A DNA stretch of 64,000 nucleotides from Nocardioides marinisabuli (GCF_013466785.1 NZ_CP059163.1:620001-684000), one strand, 5' to 3'; positions 1 through 8,744 are shown, numbered from the stretch's first letter. Translations and numbers: made by a program. The notes: generated by a model from the letters alone, not told the origin.

Positions 1-247
1 CGGCCAGGATGCCGGCGTGCACGCGCGGGTGCAGCGTCTTGACCCGCCCGTCGAGGCACTCGGGGAAGCCGGTGAGGTCCTCGACCTTGGTGACCGGCAG
101 GCCCAGGCCCTCGATCAGCTTGGCGGAGCCACCGGTGGAGACCAGGGTGACGCCGGCGTCGTGCAGCCCGCGGACGAGCTCCTCGAGGCCGGACTTGTCG
201 TAGACGGAGACCAGGGCACGCCTGATCGGGACTCGGTTCTCGCTCAC
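1..247 (-). CDS. purH: Bifunctional AICAR formyltransferase/IMP cyclohydrolase PurH (5' part, runs off the left edge)
   Basis: Only the first 82 codons are present; the gene continues beyond position 1. The translation starts with a GTG at 247 behind AGGAG (spacing 5) and reads [19 protein letters not shown], then [20 protein letters not shown] and [20 protein letters not shown]. This is the N-terminal MGS-like IMP cyclohydrolase domain of PurH, including the conserved DGRVKTLHP motif. PurH performs the last two steps of IMP synthesis: formyl transfer to AICAR, then ring closure. It follows purN on the same strand with a gap of about 110 bp, so the two purine enzymes are probably co-transcribed. 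The formyltransferase domain lies outside the window. Confidence 0.95.
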   Translation of the reverse strand, partial: MSENRVPIRRALVSVYDKSGLEELVRGLHDAGVTLVSTGGSAKLIEGLGLPVTKVEDLTGFPECLDGRVKTLHPRVHAGILA

Positions 248-358
248 GGACACTCCTGCGGGCTGCGTAGACGACGGAAGGAGGGCACCCAGGCGGACGA
301 TGCCCCGACAAGTCACTCCCCGGTGGTCACCCACCTGCGCCAGTCGTGTGGCCGCAGC

Positions 359-976
359 CTAGCGGGCCGCTCGGCCCAGGCGCACTCGGCGGCCCTCGAC
401 GCTGAACCCGTCGCGGGCCATCACCCCGACGGCCTCGACCAGCATGGCGCGCTCGGCGGTCTTGATCCGCTCGTGCAGCGAGTCGACGTCGTCGTCGTCC
501 TCGACGGGCACCGCCACCTGGGCCACGATCTGGCCGGTGTCGACGCCCTCGTCGACCACGAAGAGCGTGCAGCCGGTCACCTTCACGCCGTACGTGAGCG
601 CGTCGGCGGGGCCGCTCATGCCGGGGAACGACGGCGAGAGCGCGGGGTGCGTGTTGACGGTGCGGCCGCCGAAGCGGCCCAGGAAGGCCGGCCCCACGAG
701 CTTCATGAACCCGGCCAGCACGACCAGGTCGGGCCGGTGCGCGGCGACGGCCTCGCTCAGCGCGGCGTCCCAGGCGGCGCGGTCGTCGTGGTCGCCGACC
801 CGCTCGACGAAGGTCGGCACGCCCGAGCGCGCGGCCCGGGCCAGGCCCTCGATGCCGTCGCGGTCGGCGCCGACCGCGACCACCTCGGCGCCGTACGCCG
901 GGTCGGTGCAGGCGTCGAGGAGCGCCTGCAGGTTGGTGCCGGAGCCGGAGACGAGGACGACGAGACGCGCTGGCAC
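359..976 (-). CDS. purN: Phosphoribosylglycinamide formyltransferase 1 (GAR transformylase)
   Basis: PurN transfers a formyl group from 10-formyl-THF to GAR, the third step of purine synthesis in the cytoplasm. The 205-residue product has the usual length. It starts PARLVVLVSGSGTNLQALLD, with the SGSGTN phosphate-binding loop, and carries the catalytic region NTHPALSPSFPG (Asn, His) followed by GCTLFVVDEGVDTGQI with the conserved Asp. The start is a GTG at 976, because homology begins there; an in-frame ATG at 1072 would add unrelated residues and lie inside perM. The Shine-Dalgarno is weak. The gene begins 25 bp after perM ends and is followed by purH, the order seen in M. tuberculosis (Rv0955-Rv0957). 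Confidence 0.95.
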   Translation of the reverse strand: MPARLVVLVSGSGTNLQALLDACTDPAYGAEVVAVGADRDGIEGLARAARSGVPTFVERVGDHDDRAAWDAALSEAVAAHRPDLVVLAGFMKLVGPAFLGRFGGRTVNTHPALSPSFPGMSGPADALTYGVKVTGCTLFVVDEGVDTGQIVAQVAVPVEDDDDVDSLHERIKTAERAMLVEAVGVMARDGFSVEGRRVRLGRAAR

Positions 977-1001
977 GGCGCCGACTCTAACCGGGTCGCT
1001 G

Positions 1002-2168
1002 CTAGGCGGTGTCGGCGTCTCGCAGGGCGCGGCGCGCCCAGACGGTGACGAGCAGACCGCCGACCAGGCCACCGAGGCCGAAGGAGGCGATCGAGTGCAC
1101 CATCACCTCACCGGCCAGGGGCGCGACGTCACGCATCCGCCCCGGGCCGACCGCTCCCCCGGCGAGGGTGGCCAGCACGGTGAAGCCGAGCCCGGCCAGC
1201 GCACCGCCGACGCAGCCGCGCAGCGCCCCCTCGCTCAGGCGCAGGGTGGGGGTGCGCCGCAGGGCGCGCGCCACCACGACGGCGGCCAGCACGGGCGGCA
1301 GCGCCACCAGCGCGGTGGTCCAGCCCGGCGGGGTGCCGTTGTCGGGCAGCGCCGCGAGCAGCGGGAACATCGGCAGCGGCCCGAGGACCACCGCGGACGG
1401 CGCGACCAGGGTGCCGGTCCCGACGGTGAAGCCGGGGCCCAGCAGGTAGGAGCCGGCGAAGCCGACGGCGTTGGGCGCGAGCAGCAGGCTGACGGCGCTC
1501 ACCACGACCACGTCGCCGGCACCGGTGTGCAGCTGCGACATCACGTTGGCGGCGGTGCCGATGTCGACGAGGAAGGCGGCGAGCAGCACGAGCGCCGCGA
1601 GCAGCAGCCAGGTGGCCAGCAGCCGCCGGGCGATGCCGGCCGCGGCGACCAGCGTCGGGGGCAGGTACGACGACCAGATCGCGGCCCGCCCGGAGCCCAC
1701 GGCCAGCGCGGGGAGGCCGACCAGCAGGCAGAGCCCCAGCGACCAGGCCACGACCCCGCCCGCGGAGGGCGCGGTCGCGGCGGTGGCGCCCAGCGCGTGG
1801 GTCAGGACGCCGACCACCACGTAGCCCAGCGCGAGGTAGGCACCGGCGACCGGCACGGTCCAGTCGCGCTCGCCGTCGCTGATGGCGTCGGCGTCGGGGC
1901 CGTGGTGGGAGACCGCCTCGCCGACCCGGCGCCCCAGGCGCCACAGCGCCCAGGCGGCGACGAGGGTGATCCCCAGCGGCACCGCGGTGACGGCCACCCC
2001 GTCGACCTGCACGCCCGAGCCGTGGCCCATCAGCCAGGCCAGGGCACCCACGCGCAGCCCGTCGCTCGGGGTGCCGTGGGCGCCCGCGTCGGTGAGGAAC
2101 CAGCCGCTCACGCCCAGCGCCAGGCACACCAGCAGCGGGCCCAGCGCGGCGCCGGCCCCACCGGCCAC
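1002..2168 (-). CDS. perM: DUF6350 multi-pass membrane protein, PerM-type cell-division protein
   Basis: This 388-codon frame encodes a highly hydrophobic protein with about ten membrane spans. It matches the DUF6350 family, whose M. tuberculosis member PerM (Rv0955) is linked to divisome stability and persistence. The conserved N-terminal part is visible (LGPLLVCLALGVSGWFLTDAG, then GALAWLMGHGSGV). Position immediately upstream of purN-purH supports orthology. The uninterrupted frame opens at a GTG at 2168 with no clear ribosome-binding site. The natural start is probably the ATG at 2265, which has a good GGAG and lies in another frame, joined through a homopolymer slip (see 2169-2265). Inferred role: envelope or septum maintenance; no enzymatic motif is seen. 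Confidence 0.8.
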   Translation of the reverse strand: MAGGAGAALGPLLVCLALGVSGWFLTDAGAHGTPSDGLRVGALAWLMGHGSGVQVDGVAVTAVPLGITLVAAWALWRLGRRVGEAVSHHGPDADAISDGERDWTVPVAGAYLALGYVVVGVLTHALGATAATAPSAGGVVAWSLGLCLLVGLPALAVGSGRAAIWSSYLPPTLVAAAGIARRLLATWLLLAALVLLAAFLVDIGTAANVMSQLHTGAGDVVVVSAVSLLLAPNAVGFAGSYLLGPGFTVGTGTLVAPSAVVLGPLPMFPLLAALPDNGTPPGWTTALVALPPVLAAVVVARALRRTPTLRLSEGALRGCVGGALAGLGFTVLATLAGGAVGPGRMRDVAPLAGEVMVHSIASFGLGGLVGGLLVTVWARRALRDADTA

Positions 2169-2265
2169 CGAGACCAGCGCGAGCGGCCAGCGACGGGGTG
2201 CGGCCGCGCGGGCGGACCCGCGGGGGGGTGCGGGAGGCGGACGAACCGGGCAGCAGCGAAGTCAT
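2169..2265 (-). other. Displaced N-terminus of perM with an apparent one-base frameshift in a C7 run
   Basis: An ATG at 2265 follows GGAG with spacing 6 and encodes MTSLLPGSSASRTP. The frame then meets seven identical bases at 2222-2228 (G on the plus strand, C in the coding strand). If one base is removed there, the reading continues RGSARAAAPRRWPLALVSVA and enters the perM frame exactly. MTSLLP followed by a basic linker fits the expected N-terminus of this family. I infer a sequencing or replication slip in the homopolymer; if real, the protein would have to start at 2168. Confidence 0.65.
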
Positions 2266-2356
2266 GACCGCTCCATCCTCGCGCGCGCCGCACGCCCCCG
2301 GGCGCCGCCACGCCGACTCGCAGCAGCCTGTGGCGACCCCGTATCGTCGAGTCGCC

Positions 2357-4240
2357 ATGAAGGATCCCGAGGACTTCGACGCGTTCTACAAGGACGCCCG
2401 CGAGCGACTGCTGCTGCAGGCGTACGCGCTGACCGGGGACCTCCCGGCCGCACGCTCCTCGGTGCGCGACGGCTTCGTGCTGGCCTGGCACCACTGGCGC
2501 AAGGTCTCGCGGACCCCCTCGGCCGAGGCCTGGGTGCGCCCGCACGTGTGGCAGCACGCGCACCGTCGCCACACCGCCCGCGTCTGGCACCGCGAGAAGG
2601 GCCTCGACCCCGAGGTGCAGGCCACCCTCGAGGCGCTCGGCCACCTGAGCACCACCCAGCGCCGGGTGCTGCTCCTGGCCCACCTGGCCAGCACGAGCAT
2701 GCCCGAGCTGGCCCGCGAGGTCGGCATGACCGACGAGGCCGCCGCCCGCGAGCTCCAGCACGCCACCGCCCAGTTCTCCCTGCACCGCCAGGCCCCCAGC
2801 ACCCAGACCTCGCTGCTGCTGCGCCGCCTGGCGACGGTGACCGACGAGGTGCGCTGGCCGCGCGCGAGCATCGTGCGCCGCGCCGGCACCGCGCGACGCC
2901 GTACCCACACCCTGGTCGGGGCGGTCGCCGCGGTCGCCGCGGTCGGCATCTCCGGGACCCTGCTCACCGAGCCCGCCGGGCTGCGCCCGACCCTCGACCG
3001 CGCCGCGGTCTCCACCCCGTCGGCGCCGCCGTCGCCGACCGCACCCAGCGAGGGGGCGCTGGCGCCCGCGCCCGACGCCGAGCCGCTGCCCGAGTCGGCG
3101 ATGGTGCCCGCCTCCGCGATCGCCGAGCAGGTGCCGGGCCAGGGCTGGAAGGTCGTGGACACCACCGACAACACCGCCGGCGACGGGCTGCTGATGCCGT
3201 GCCGGGCCAGCCGGTACGCCGACCCGCAGGTCGTCGACGCGCTGGTGCGCGAGTTCAGCGTCGCCACCGCCCCCGACAACGGCCCCAAGGCCGAGGCCAA
3301 GCGGGTCGCCTGGCAGGCCACCGAGGTCTCGCGCAGCCGCAAGGCCGCCAAGGCCGGGTTCCGCACCGTCGAGGGCTGGTACGCCGGCTGCACCGAGGGC
3401 CGCACCCAGCTGCTGAGCACCCGCACCGTGCAGGGCGTGGGCGACGAGGCGGCCCAGATGGTGCTGCGCGACTGGGCCGACCCGGTGCACACCTACGTGC
3501 TGGGCGTGGCCCGCACAGGCCGCTACGTCACCACGACGCTGACCTCCGTGCTGGGCAACGGCGTCGAGAACGCCCCCGGCAACGCCGAGCTGCTCGGCTC
3601 GGCCGTGGACGCCCTGTGCGAGCTCGCCCCCGGCGGCAGCTGCACCGGCAAGGTCCGGCTCACGCCCCGCGACGCCGAGCCGGTCGGCGACGCCCCGCGC
3701 CTGCTCGTGGAGACCGACCTGCCGCCGGTCAGCACCGTCGACCGGCCCTGGGTGGCCACCCGCGCGACCCAGGTGCGCGGCGCCAACCCGGCCGCGACCC
3801 GCTGCGACCAGACCTCCTTCACCGGCAAGGTCGGCGGCAGGGCGGTGCGCGAGGCCGCGACCCGCACCTACCTGGTGCCGGGGGCCAAGCTGCCGGTCGA
3901 GTTCGGCCTCAGCGAGACCATCGGCACCCTGCCGGCCCGCCAGGCCGGCACCTTCGTCGATGCCGTGCGCCGCAAGATGGCCAGCTGCGAGGACCGCGAG
4001 CTCGGCTCGGAGGTCGTCTCGACGCTCTCGCGCAGCAACGGCGACACCGAGCTGCACGCCTGGCGGGTGAGCATCGAGGTCTCCGACGACACGGTGGTGC
4101 GCTACGACATGGCCGTGGGTCGCGTCGGCGGCCGCCTGATGCAGGTCTCCTTCGTGCCGACGCCGCAGGTGCAGATGGCCGACGGCGCGTTCGCCGCCCT
4201 CGCCGAGCGGGCCCTGGAACGGCTCCGCTCCGCCCCCTGA
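2357..4240 (+). CDS. Degenerate SigE-family sigma-like domain fused to a membrane-anchored extracellular sensor domain
   Basis: The 627-residue protein has three parts. Residues 1-70 resemble sigma region 2 (EDFDAFYKDARERLLLQAYA, then AEAWVRPHVWQ). Residues 85-143 resemble sigma region 4. A basic stretch leads into one membrane span at about 184-204 (TLVGAVAAVAAVGISGTLL). A proline-rich linker then leads to about 400 outside residues in two cysteine-containing repeats resembling PknH-type sensor domains. It is homologous end to end to the two genes just downstream (4339-6235), but here both halves are one protein. The region 4 recognition helix has lost its basic residues (AAARELQHATAQF against TVKARLSRGRAAL in the neighbour), so promoter binding is doubtful. 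The start is the ATG at 2357, where sigma homology begins; TATCGT at 2342 suggests a nearly leaderless mRNA. Its function is unknown. Confidence 0.7.
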   Translation: MKDPEDFDAFYKDARERLLLQAYALTGDLPAARSSVRDGFVLAWHHWRKVSRTPSAEAWVRPHVWQHAHRRHTARVWHREKGLDPEVQATLEALGHLSTTQRRVLLLAHLASTSMPELAREVGMTDEAAARELQHATAQFSLHRQAPSTQTSLLLRRLATVTDEVRWPRASIVRRAGTARRRTHTLVGAVAAVAAVGISGTLLTEPAGLRPTLDRAAVSTPSAPPSPTAPSEGALAPAPDAEPLPESAMVPASAIAEQVPGQGWKVVDTTDNTAGDGLLMPCRASRYADPQVVDALVREFSVATAPDNGPKAEAKRVAWQATEVSRSRKAAKAGFRTVEGWYAGCTEGRTQLLSTRTVQGVGDEAAQMVLRDWADPVHTYVLGVARTGRYVTTTLTSVLGNGVENAPGNAELLGSAVDALCELAPGGSCTGKVRLTPRDAEPVGDAPRLLVETDLPPVSTVDRPWVATRATQVRGANPAATRCDQTSFTGKVGGRAVREAATRTYLVPGAKLPVEFGLSETIGTLPARQAGTFVDAVRRKMASCEDRELGSEVVSTLSRSNGDTELHAWRVSIEVSDDTVVRYDMAVGRVGGRLMQVSFVPTPQVQMADGAFAALAERALERLRSAP

Positions 4241-4272
4241 TACCCGACCTGCGCGATTCCTCCTCCTCTGGT

Positions 4273-4300
4273 GCAACCGAGGAGCACCCTGGGGCGTACT
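4273..4300 (+). promoter_or_regulatory. Candidate ECF-type promoter for the sigma/sensor pair
   Basis: GCAACC at 4273-4278 and CGTACT at 4295-4300 are 16 bp apart, about 40 bp before the sigma-factor ATG. GCAAC/CGT elements are typical of promoters read by actinobacterial SigE-type ECF factors, so autoregulation is plausible. This is a motif match by eye only. Confidence 0.4.
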
Positions 4301-4338
4301 CCTGTGTGCAAGCACCATGAGGAGATGAGGACGGGTCG

Positions 4339-4845
4339 ATGGACGAACGCGAGTTCGACGACTTCTACGCCGTCTCGTACCCCCGCGTCGTGGCCCAGCT
4401 CTACGCCATGATCGGGAACCGGGACGAGGCCGAGGAGTGCGTGCAGGAGGCGTTCGTGCGCGCCTGGTCGCACCGGCGCAGGCTCGACCGCGCCGAGCAC
4501 CCGGAGGCGTGGGTGCGCACCACCGCGCACCGCCTGGCGGTCAGCCGCTGGCGGCGCACCCGGCTGGCGAAGCGACCCACCGACCGGGCCGTCGGCCCCC
4601 GCACCAGCACGCCCCCGCCGAGCGAGGCGCACGTCGCGCTGGTGCGCGCGCTGGAGCGGCTGCCGGAGGCGCAGCGCCACACGTTGGTGCTGCACCACAT
4701 CGCCGACCTGCCGGTGCACGAGGTGGCCCGCGAGCTCGGGGTGCCCGAGGGCACCGTCAAGGCACGGCTCTCGCGCGGACGGGCCGCCCTGGCGGCGCTG
4801 CTCACCGACGACGACGGACTCCAGGAGGGAGCCAGCCATGCCTGA
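4339..4845 (+). CDS. SigE-family RNA polymerase ECF sigma factor
   Basis: A 168-residue ECF sigma factor of the actinobacterial SigE family. Region 2 (about residues 5-70) contains EFDDFYAVSYPRVVAQLYA, then AEECVQEAFVRAWSHR and AWVRTTAHRLAVSRWRR. Region 4 (about 95-150) contains RLPEAQRHTLVLHHIADLP and the helix-turn-helix VARELGVPEGTVKARLSRGR. It would direct RNA polymerase to a small regulon in response to an envelope signal. Its stop overlaps the start of the membrane protein by 8 bp (ATGCCTGA), so the two are translationally coupled, as expected for a sigma factor and its membrane-bound controller. A possible self-recognised promoter lies at 4273-4300. The upstream gene is a fused, degenerate relative. 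Confidence 0.9.
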   Translation: MDEREFDDFYAVSYPRVVAQLYAMIGNRDEAEECVQEAFVRAWSHRRRLDRAEHPEAWVRTTAHRLAVSRWRRTRLAKRPTDRAVGPRTSTPPPSEAHVALVRALERLPEAQRHTLVLHHIADLPVHEVARELGVPEGTVKARLSRGRAALAALLTDDDGLQEGASHA

Positions 4846-6235
4846 GAACGACGACCTGTTCGCCACCTTCACCCACCAGGGGCTGCCCGTGGAACCGTTG
4901 CCCGCCGCCGAGGTCCGCCGTCGCGGCGACCGGATGCGCCGTCGGCGCACGGCGCTCGTGGCCGTGGGCAGCGTCGCGGCCGTCGGCGTGCTGGTGGCCA
5001 CCCCGCTGGCCCTCGTCGCCGGCGGCGCCGACTCGAGCCGACCGCTCGACCCGGCCGGCCCCGGACCGGCCTCGGCCTCCTCGACCACCTCGACCGCGGA
5101 CGTGGACTGGCTGACCGCGGTGCCCGAGGACCTGCCGCTGCTCGACGGCCTCCCCGAGGGCGCCGAGCGCTACCCCGACTACACCCAGCAGATCGTGGGC
5201 CCCTGCGGCGGCCCGGGGTTCACCGCCGACGGCGCCCTCGACACCGAGGACGCCATCTGGACCGACGGGGTCGAGGCCTCCGAGCAGCGCGCCGTCGCGG
5301 TGTACGCCGACGACGCCGCGGCCACCGCCGCCGTCGACGACCTGCGCGCCCAGCTGGCCGCCTGCGAGCAGCCCGCGCCGCGCGGCGACTCGATCTGGGC
5401 CGTGGAGCAGGCCTCCGACCTGGGCGAGCAGTCCTACGTCTTCGTCAACAGCTGGTACGCCGACGGCGAGCAGACCGGCGACGCGCACGTGCACCAGCTG
5501 GTGCGGGTCGGCAACGCGGTGCTCTACGACAACGCCAACTTCGGCGGCGCCGGGGACCCCGCGGTGGTCGACCTGACCGTCGAGCAGGTGCGCGAGGACT
5601 CGGCGTACGTCGTGTCGTCGATGTGCGTCTTCGCCGCCGACCCCTGCGCCGAGCCGCCGGCGAGGCCGGACCCGGTGGAGCCGGCGTCGGTCGGGGCGGA
5701 GATCCCCGACGGCTTCGCGCTCGACGCGGGGCTGGTCGTCGACGGCGACAGCGAGGCCGTCGGGCCGGCCGCCGACGGCGACGGCGTCGACCTCTCCGCG
5801 ATGTGCTCGACGCTGCGCGACACCTGGCCGGCCGAGCCCGTCGACCGGCTCGCCTACGCCCTCGCGGGCCCGGAGTCGCTGCGGGTGCGCGAGCTGGCGA
5901 CGTACGAGTCGGTGGAGCGGGCCGCCGCGGTGCTCGCGGGGGTCACCGACGCGGCCTCGGCCTGCTCCTCGGTCGGCGGCACCCGCGGCGAGCCGGTCGT
6001 CTGGTCGCTGCTCTCCCCCGCCGACGCGCCGGACGACTCGGTGACGTTCGCGATGACGATGAGCGACGGCGGCATCGGCGGGGCCGGCTACCAGCTGACC
6101 CGGGTCGGCAACGCCGTGCTGGCCACCAGCTGGGGCGGGGAGTGGTCGACCACGACCGTCGAGCCCGGGGCCGACGACCTGACGGCCGAGAGCGCGCCCG
6201 TCCTGGAGCAGGTGCGGGCGGCCTTCGGCGGCTGA
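4838..6235 (+). CDS. Single-pass membrane protein with two extracellular sensor repeats, probable partner of the SigE-family sigma factor
   Basis: The 465-residue protein has a cytoplasmic segment of about 37 residues rich in arginine, one membrane span (TALVAVGSVAAVGVLVATPLAL, about 38-60), a Ser/Thr/Pro linker, and two tandem extracellular domains (about 90-275 and 280-465). Each repeat has paired cysteines, a segment like RAVAVYADDAAATAAVDDL, and a closing VRVGNAVL or TRVGNAVL strand, resembling the PknH C-terminal sensor fold. The cytoplasmic part lacks a recognisable zinc-binding anti-sigma domain, so the control mechanism is inferred only from the 8-bp overlap with the sigma gene. A strong inverted repeat follows the stop codon. 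Confidence 0.75.
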   Translation: MPENDDLFATFTHQGLPVEPLPAAEVRRRGDRMRRRRTALVAVGSVAAVGVLVATPLALVAGGADSSRPLDPAGPGPASASSTTSTADVDWLTAVPEDLPLLDGLPEGAERYPDYTQQIVGPCGGPGFTADGALDTEDAIWTDGVEASEQRAVAVYADDAAATAAVDDLRAQLAACEQPAPRGDSIWAVEQASDLGEQSYVFVNSWYADGEQTGDAHVHQLVRVGNAVLYDNANFGGAGDPAVVDLTVEQVREDSAYVVSSMCVFAADPCAEPPARPDPVEPASVGAEIPDGFALDAGLVVDGDSEAVGPAADGDGVDLSAMCSTLRDTWPAEPVDRLAYALAGPESLRVRELATYESVERAAAVLAGVTDAASACSSVGGTRGEPVVWSLLSPADAPDDSVTFAMTMSDGGIGGAGYQLTRVGNAVLATSWGGEWSTTTVEPGADDLTAESAPVLEQVRAAFGG

Positions 6236-6250
6236 GGGCCCCGGAGACGG

Positions 6251-6299
6251 CGACAGGGGAGGTCCTCCGGCACCTGGTGCCGGAGGACCTCCCCTGTCG
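6251..6299. terminator. Bidirectional terminator hairpin between convergent genes
   Basis: Perfect 24-bp arms (6251-6274 and 6276-6299) flank a single T, giving a very stable GC-rich hairpin. It sits between the sensor gene (stop at 6235, plus strand) and sucD (stop at 6333, minus strand), so it can stop transcription from both sides. There is no clear T-tract. Confidence 0.85.
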
Positions 6300-6332
6300 G
6301 TCGTGCTGGGTGCTGCTGGGTCCTGCTGGGGC

Positions 6333-7229
6333 TCAGAGGCCCTTGAGGATCTCGCGCATCAGCTCGGCGGTCTCGGACGGCGTCTTGCCGACCTTCACGC
6401 CGGCCGCCTCGAGGGCGTCCTTCTTGCCCTGCGCGGTACCCGCACCGGAGGAGACGATGGCGCCGGCGTGGCCCATGGTCTTGCCCTCGGGGGCGGTGAA
6501 GCCGGCCACGTAGCCGACGACCGGCTTGGTGACGTGCTCCTTGATGTAGGCCGCGGCCCGCTCCTCGGCGTCGCCACCGATCTCGCCGATCATCACGATC
6601 GCCTTGGTCTCGGGGTCCGCCTCGAACGCCTCGAGGGCGTCGATGTGGGTGGTGCCGATGACCGGGTCGCCGCCGATGCCGATGGCGGTCGAGAAGCCGA
6701 AGTCACGCAGCTCGAACATCATCTGGTAGGTCAGCGTGCCCGACTTGGAGACCAGGCCGACCGGGCCCTTGCCGGCGATGGTGGCCGGGGTGATGCCGGC
6801 CAGCGCCTCGCCGGGGGTGATGATGCCGGGGCAGTTGGGCCCGATCATCCGGGTCTTCTTGCCGTCGAGGTAGGCGAAGACCTCCGCGGTGTCCTGCACC
6901 GGGACGCCCTCGGTGATGACCACGAGCAGGCCGATGCCCGCGTCGATGGCCTCGATGCAGGCGTCCTTGGTGAAGGCCGGGGGCACGAACGCCACGGAGA
7001 CGTCGGCGCCGGTCTCGGCCATCGCCTCGGCGACGCTGGCGAAGACGGGCAGCTCGACGTCGTTGCCGTCGGCGTCCTGGTGGGTCACGGTGGTGCCGGC
7101 CTTGCGGGCGTTGACGCCGCCCACGACCTGCGTGCCGGACTTCATCATCAGGCGGGTGTGCTTGGTGCCCTCACCGCCGGTGATGCCCTGGACGATGACC
7201 TTCGAGTCCTTGTTGAGGTAGATCGACAT
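6333..7229 (-). CDS. sucD: Succinyl-CoA synthetase alpha subunit (ADP-forming)
   Basis: SucD and SucC form the TCA-cycle ligase that converts succinyl-CoA to succinate while making ATP. The 298-residue protein starts [20 protein letters not shown], the CoA-binding Rossmann domain, and continues with [14 protein letters not shown]. The phosphorylated active-site histidine lies in [14 protein letters not shown]. Length and motifs are normal. It follows sucC after 23 bp and is surely co-transcribed. In M. tuberculosis the same pair (Rv0951-Rv0952) lies in the same neighbourhood between the M23 peptidase gene and perM. Confidence 0.98.
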   Translation of the reverse strand: MSIYLNKDSKVIVQGITGGEGTKHTRLMMKSGTQVVGGVNARKAGTTVTHQDADGNDVELPVFASVAEAMAETGADVSVAFVPPAFTKDACIEAIDAGIGLLVVITEGVPVQDTAEVFAYLDGKKTRMIGPNCPGIITPGEALAGITPATIAGKGPVGLVSKSGTLTYQMMFELRDFGFSTAIGIGGDPVIGTTHIDALEAFEADPETKAIVMIGEIGGDAEERAAAYIKEHVTKPVVGYVAGFTAPEGKTMGHAGAIVSSGAGTAQGKKDALEAAGVKVGKTPSETAELMREILKGL

Positions 7230-7252
7230 AGTTCTTGTGTTCCTCGTCCTTC

Positions 7253-8413
7253 TCAGGCGTTCGCCAGCTCGGCGGCCTTGTCGGCCGCGCCGTCCATCGT
7301 CTCGACCAGCGTCACCAGGGGGTGGTTCTTCTCCTCCAGGATGCGGCGGCCCTCCTCGACGTTGTTGCCGTCGAGGCGCACGACGAGCGGCTTGGTGGCC
7401 TCGTCGCCCAGGATGTCCAGGGCGCCCACGATGCCGTCGGCGACCGCGTCGCAGGAGGTGATGCCACCGAAGACGTTGACGAAGACGCTCTTGACCTGCG
7501 GGTCGTTCAGGATCACGTCGAGGCCGTTGGCCATCACCGTCGCGGAGGCGCCGCCGCCGATGTCGAGGAAGTTGGCGGGCTTGACGCCGCCGTGCTTCTC
7601 ACCGGCGTAGGCGACCACGTCGAGGGTCGACATGACCAGGCCCGCGCCGTTGCCGATGATGCCGACCTCGCCGTCGAGCTTGACGTAGTTGAGGCCCATC
7701 TCCTTGGCCTTGGCCTCGAGCGGGTCCGCGGCCTCCTTGTCCTCGAACTCGGCGTGGTCCTCGTGACGGAACTCGGCGTTCTCGTCGAGGGAGACCTTGC
7801 CGTCGAGGGCCTCGAGCTTGTCACCGGCCAGGCGGGCCAGCGGGTTGACCTCGACCAGGGTGGCGTCCTCCTCGACGAAGGTCTTCCACAGGCCGAGCAC
7901 GGTCTGCACGGCCTGGTCGGTGAGGACCTCGGGGAAGCCGGCCTCGGCGACGATCTCGCGGGCCTTCTGCTCGTCGACGCCGGTGCCCGGGTCGATCGCG
8001 ATCTGCTTGACGGCGTCGGGGTTGGTCTTGGCGACCTCCTCGATCTCCACGCCGCCCTCGACCGAGGCGATGCACAGGTAGCTGCGGTTCGCGCGGTCGA
8101 GCAGGAAGGAGAAGTAGTACTCCTCCTCGATGCTCGCGGCCGGCGCGATGAGCACCCGGTGGACCGTGAGGTCCTTGATCGTCATGCCGAGGATGTTGGA
8201 GGCGTGCTCGAAGGCCTCGTCGGGCGTCTTGGCCAGCTTCACGCCGCCGGCCTTGCCGCGCCCGCCCGCCTTGACCTGCGCCTTGACGACGACGACGCCG
8301 AGCTTCTCGGCGGCCGCCTTCGCCTCCTCGGGGGTCTGGGCGACGATGCCCTCGGTCACCGGGACGTCGTGCTTGGCGAAGAGCTTCTTCGCCTGGAACT
8401 CCATCAGGTCCAC
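7253..8413 (-). CDS. sucC: Succinyl-CoA synthetase beta subunit (ADP-forming)
   Basis: The 386-residue beta subunit has an N-terminal ATP-grasp domain ([39 protein letters not shown]) that binds nucleotide. A C-terminal CoA-ligase domain carries the conserved motif [10 protein letters not shown] and the loop [13 protein letters not shown]. It pairs with SucD to form the heteromeric TCA-cycle enzyme. It is the first gene of the sucC-sucD operon. The ATG at 8413 is the natural start by homology, although the ribosome-binding site is weak. Its promoter lies in the intergenic region shared with the divergent M23 peptidase. Confidence 0.98.
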   Translation of the reverse strand: MDLMEFQAKKLFAKHDVPVTEGIVAQTPEEAKAAAEKLGVVVVKAQVKAGGRGKAGGVKLAKTPDEAFEHASNILGMTIKDLTVHRVLIAPAASIEEEYYFSFLLDRANRSYLCIASVEGGVEIEEVAKTNPDAVKQIAIDPGTGVDEQKAREIVAEAGFPEVLTDQAVQTVLGLWKTFVEEDATLVEVNPLARLAGDKLEALDGKVSLDENAEFRHEDHAEFEDKEAADPLEAKAKEMGLNYVKLDGEVGIIGNGAGLVMSTLDVVAYAGEKHGGVKPANFLDIGGGASATVMANGLDVILNDPQVKSVFVNVFGGITSCDAVADGIVGALDILGDEATKPLVVRLDGNNVEEGRRILEEKNHPLVTLVETMDGAADKAAELANA

Positions 8414-8744
8414 TGATCCACCAGTTCTCTAGTCATCGATTGCACTCACCGGTGCAGTCGGACACCTGCACCCTGGTTGTCTCCGCGGCACACTAGACCC
8501 GTTGGCCCGTCGGGCACGAGGTCCGCCCCCGCCGACGTGACGGAGGTCATGGTCGGAGGTGGTCCAGACCGGAGAGCCGCGCCCCGCCGCGGACGTGACC
8601 TCCCCGCGTCCACCTGGTTGTCCCCCACGTGACGGTTCCGGTTTCGGTCGCCGATACGGATCCGTTACAGTTCCTGACCGTTGCGCCCGATCACCCCTTC
8701 GGGCGATCATCCCCCCGATGCCGACAGACGGAGAGCCTTCCCGC
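8414..8744. promoter_or_regulatory. Divergent promoter region between sucC and the M23 peptidase gene
   Basis: About 330 bp without a credible gene. A near-palindrome GATACGGATCCGTTAC lies at 8653-8668, about 75 bp before the peptidase start; its core ACGGATCCGT is perfectly symmetric, and its GTAACG/CGTATC ends resemble sites of the cell-wall regulator MtrA (inference only). CCTGGTTGTC occurs twice, at 8472-8481 and 8613-8622. A small hairpin CGCCCG/CGGGCG lies near 8685. No riboswitch consensus was recognised. Confidence 0.35.

Noticed and set aside
444..2267. Long open frames opposite purN and perM (one of about 600 codons)
   Set aside because: They are antisense shadows of GC-rich genes: composition is R/G/P/A-dominated with no recognisable domains, while the minus-strand products match known families.
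8414..8744. c-di-AMP (ydaO-type) riboswitch before the M23 peptidase gene
   Set aside because: Such switches precede cell-wall hydrolase genes in actinobacteria, but none of the conserved core segments were found in either strand here.
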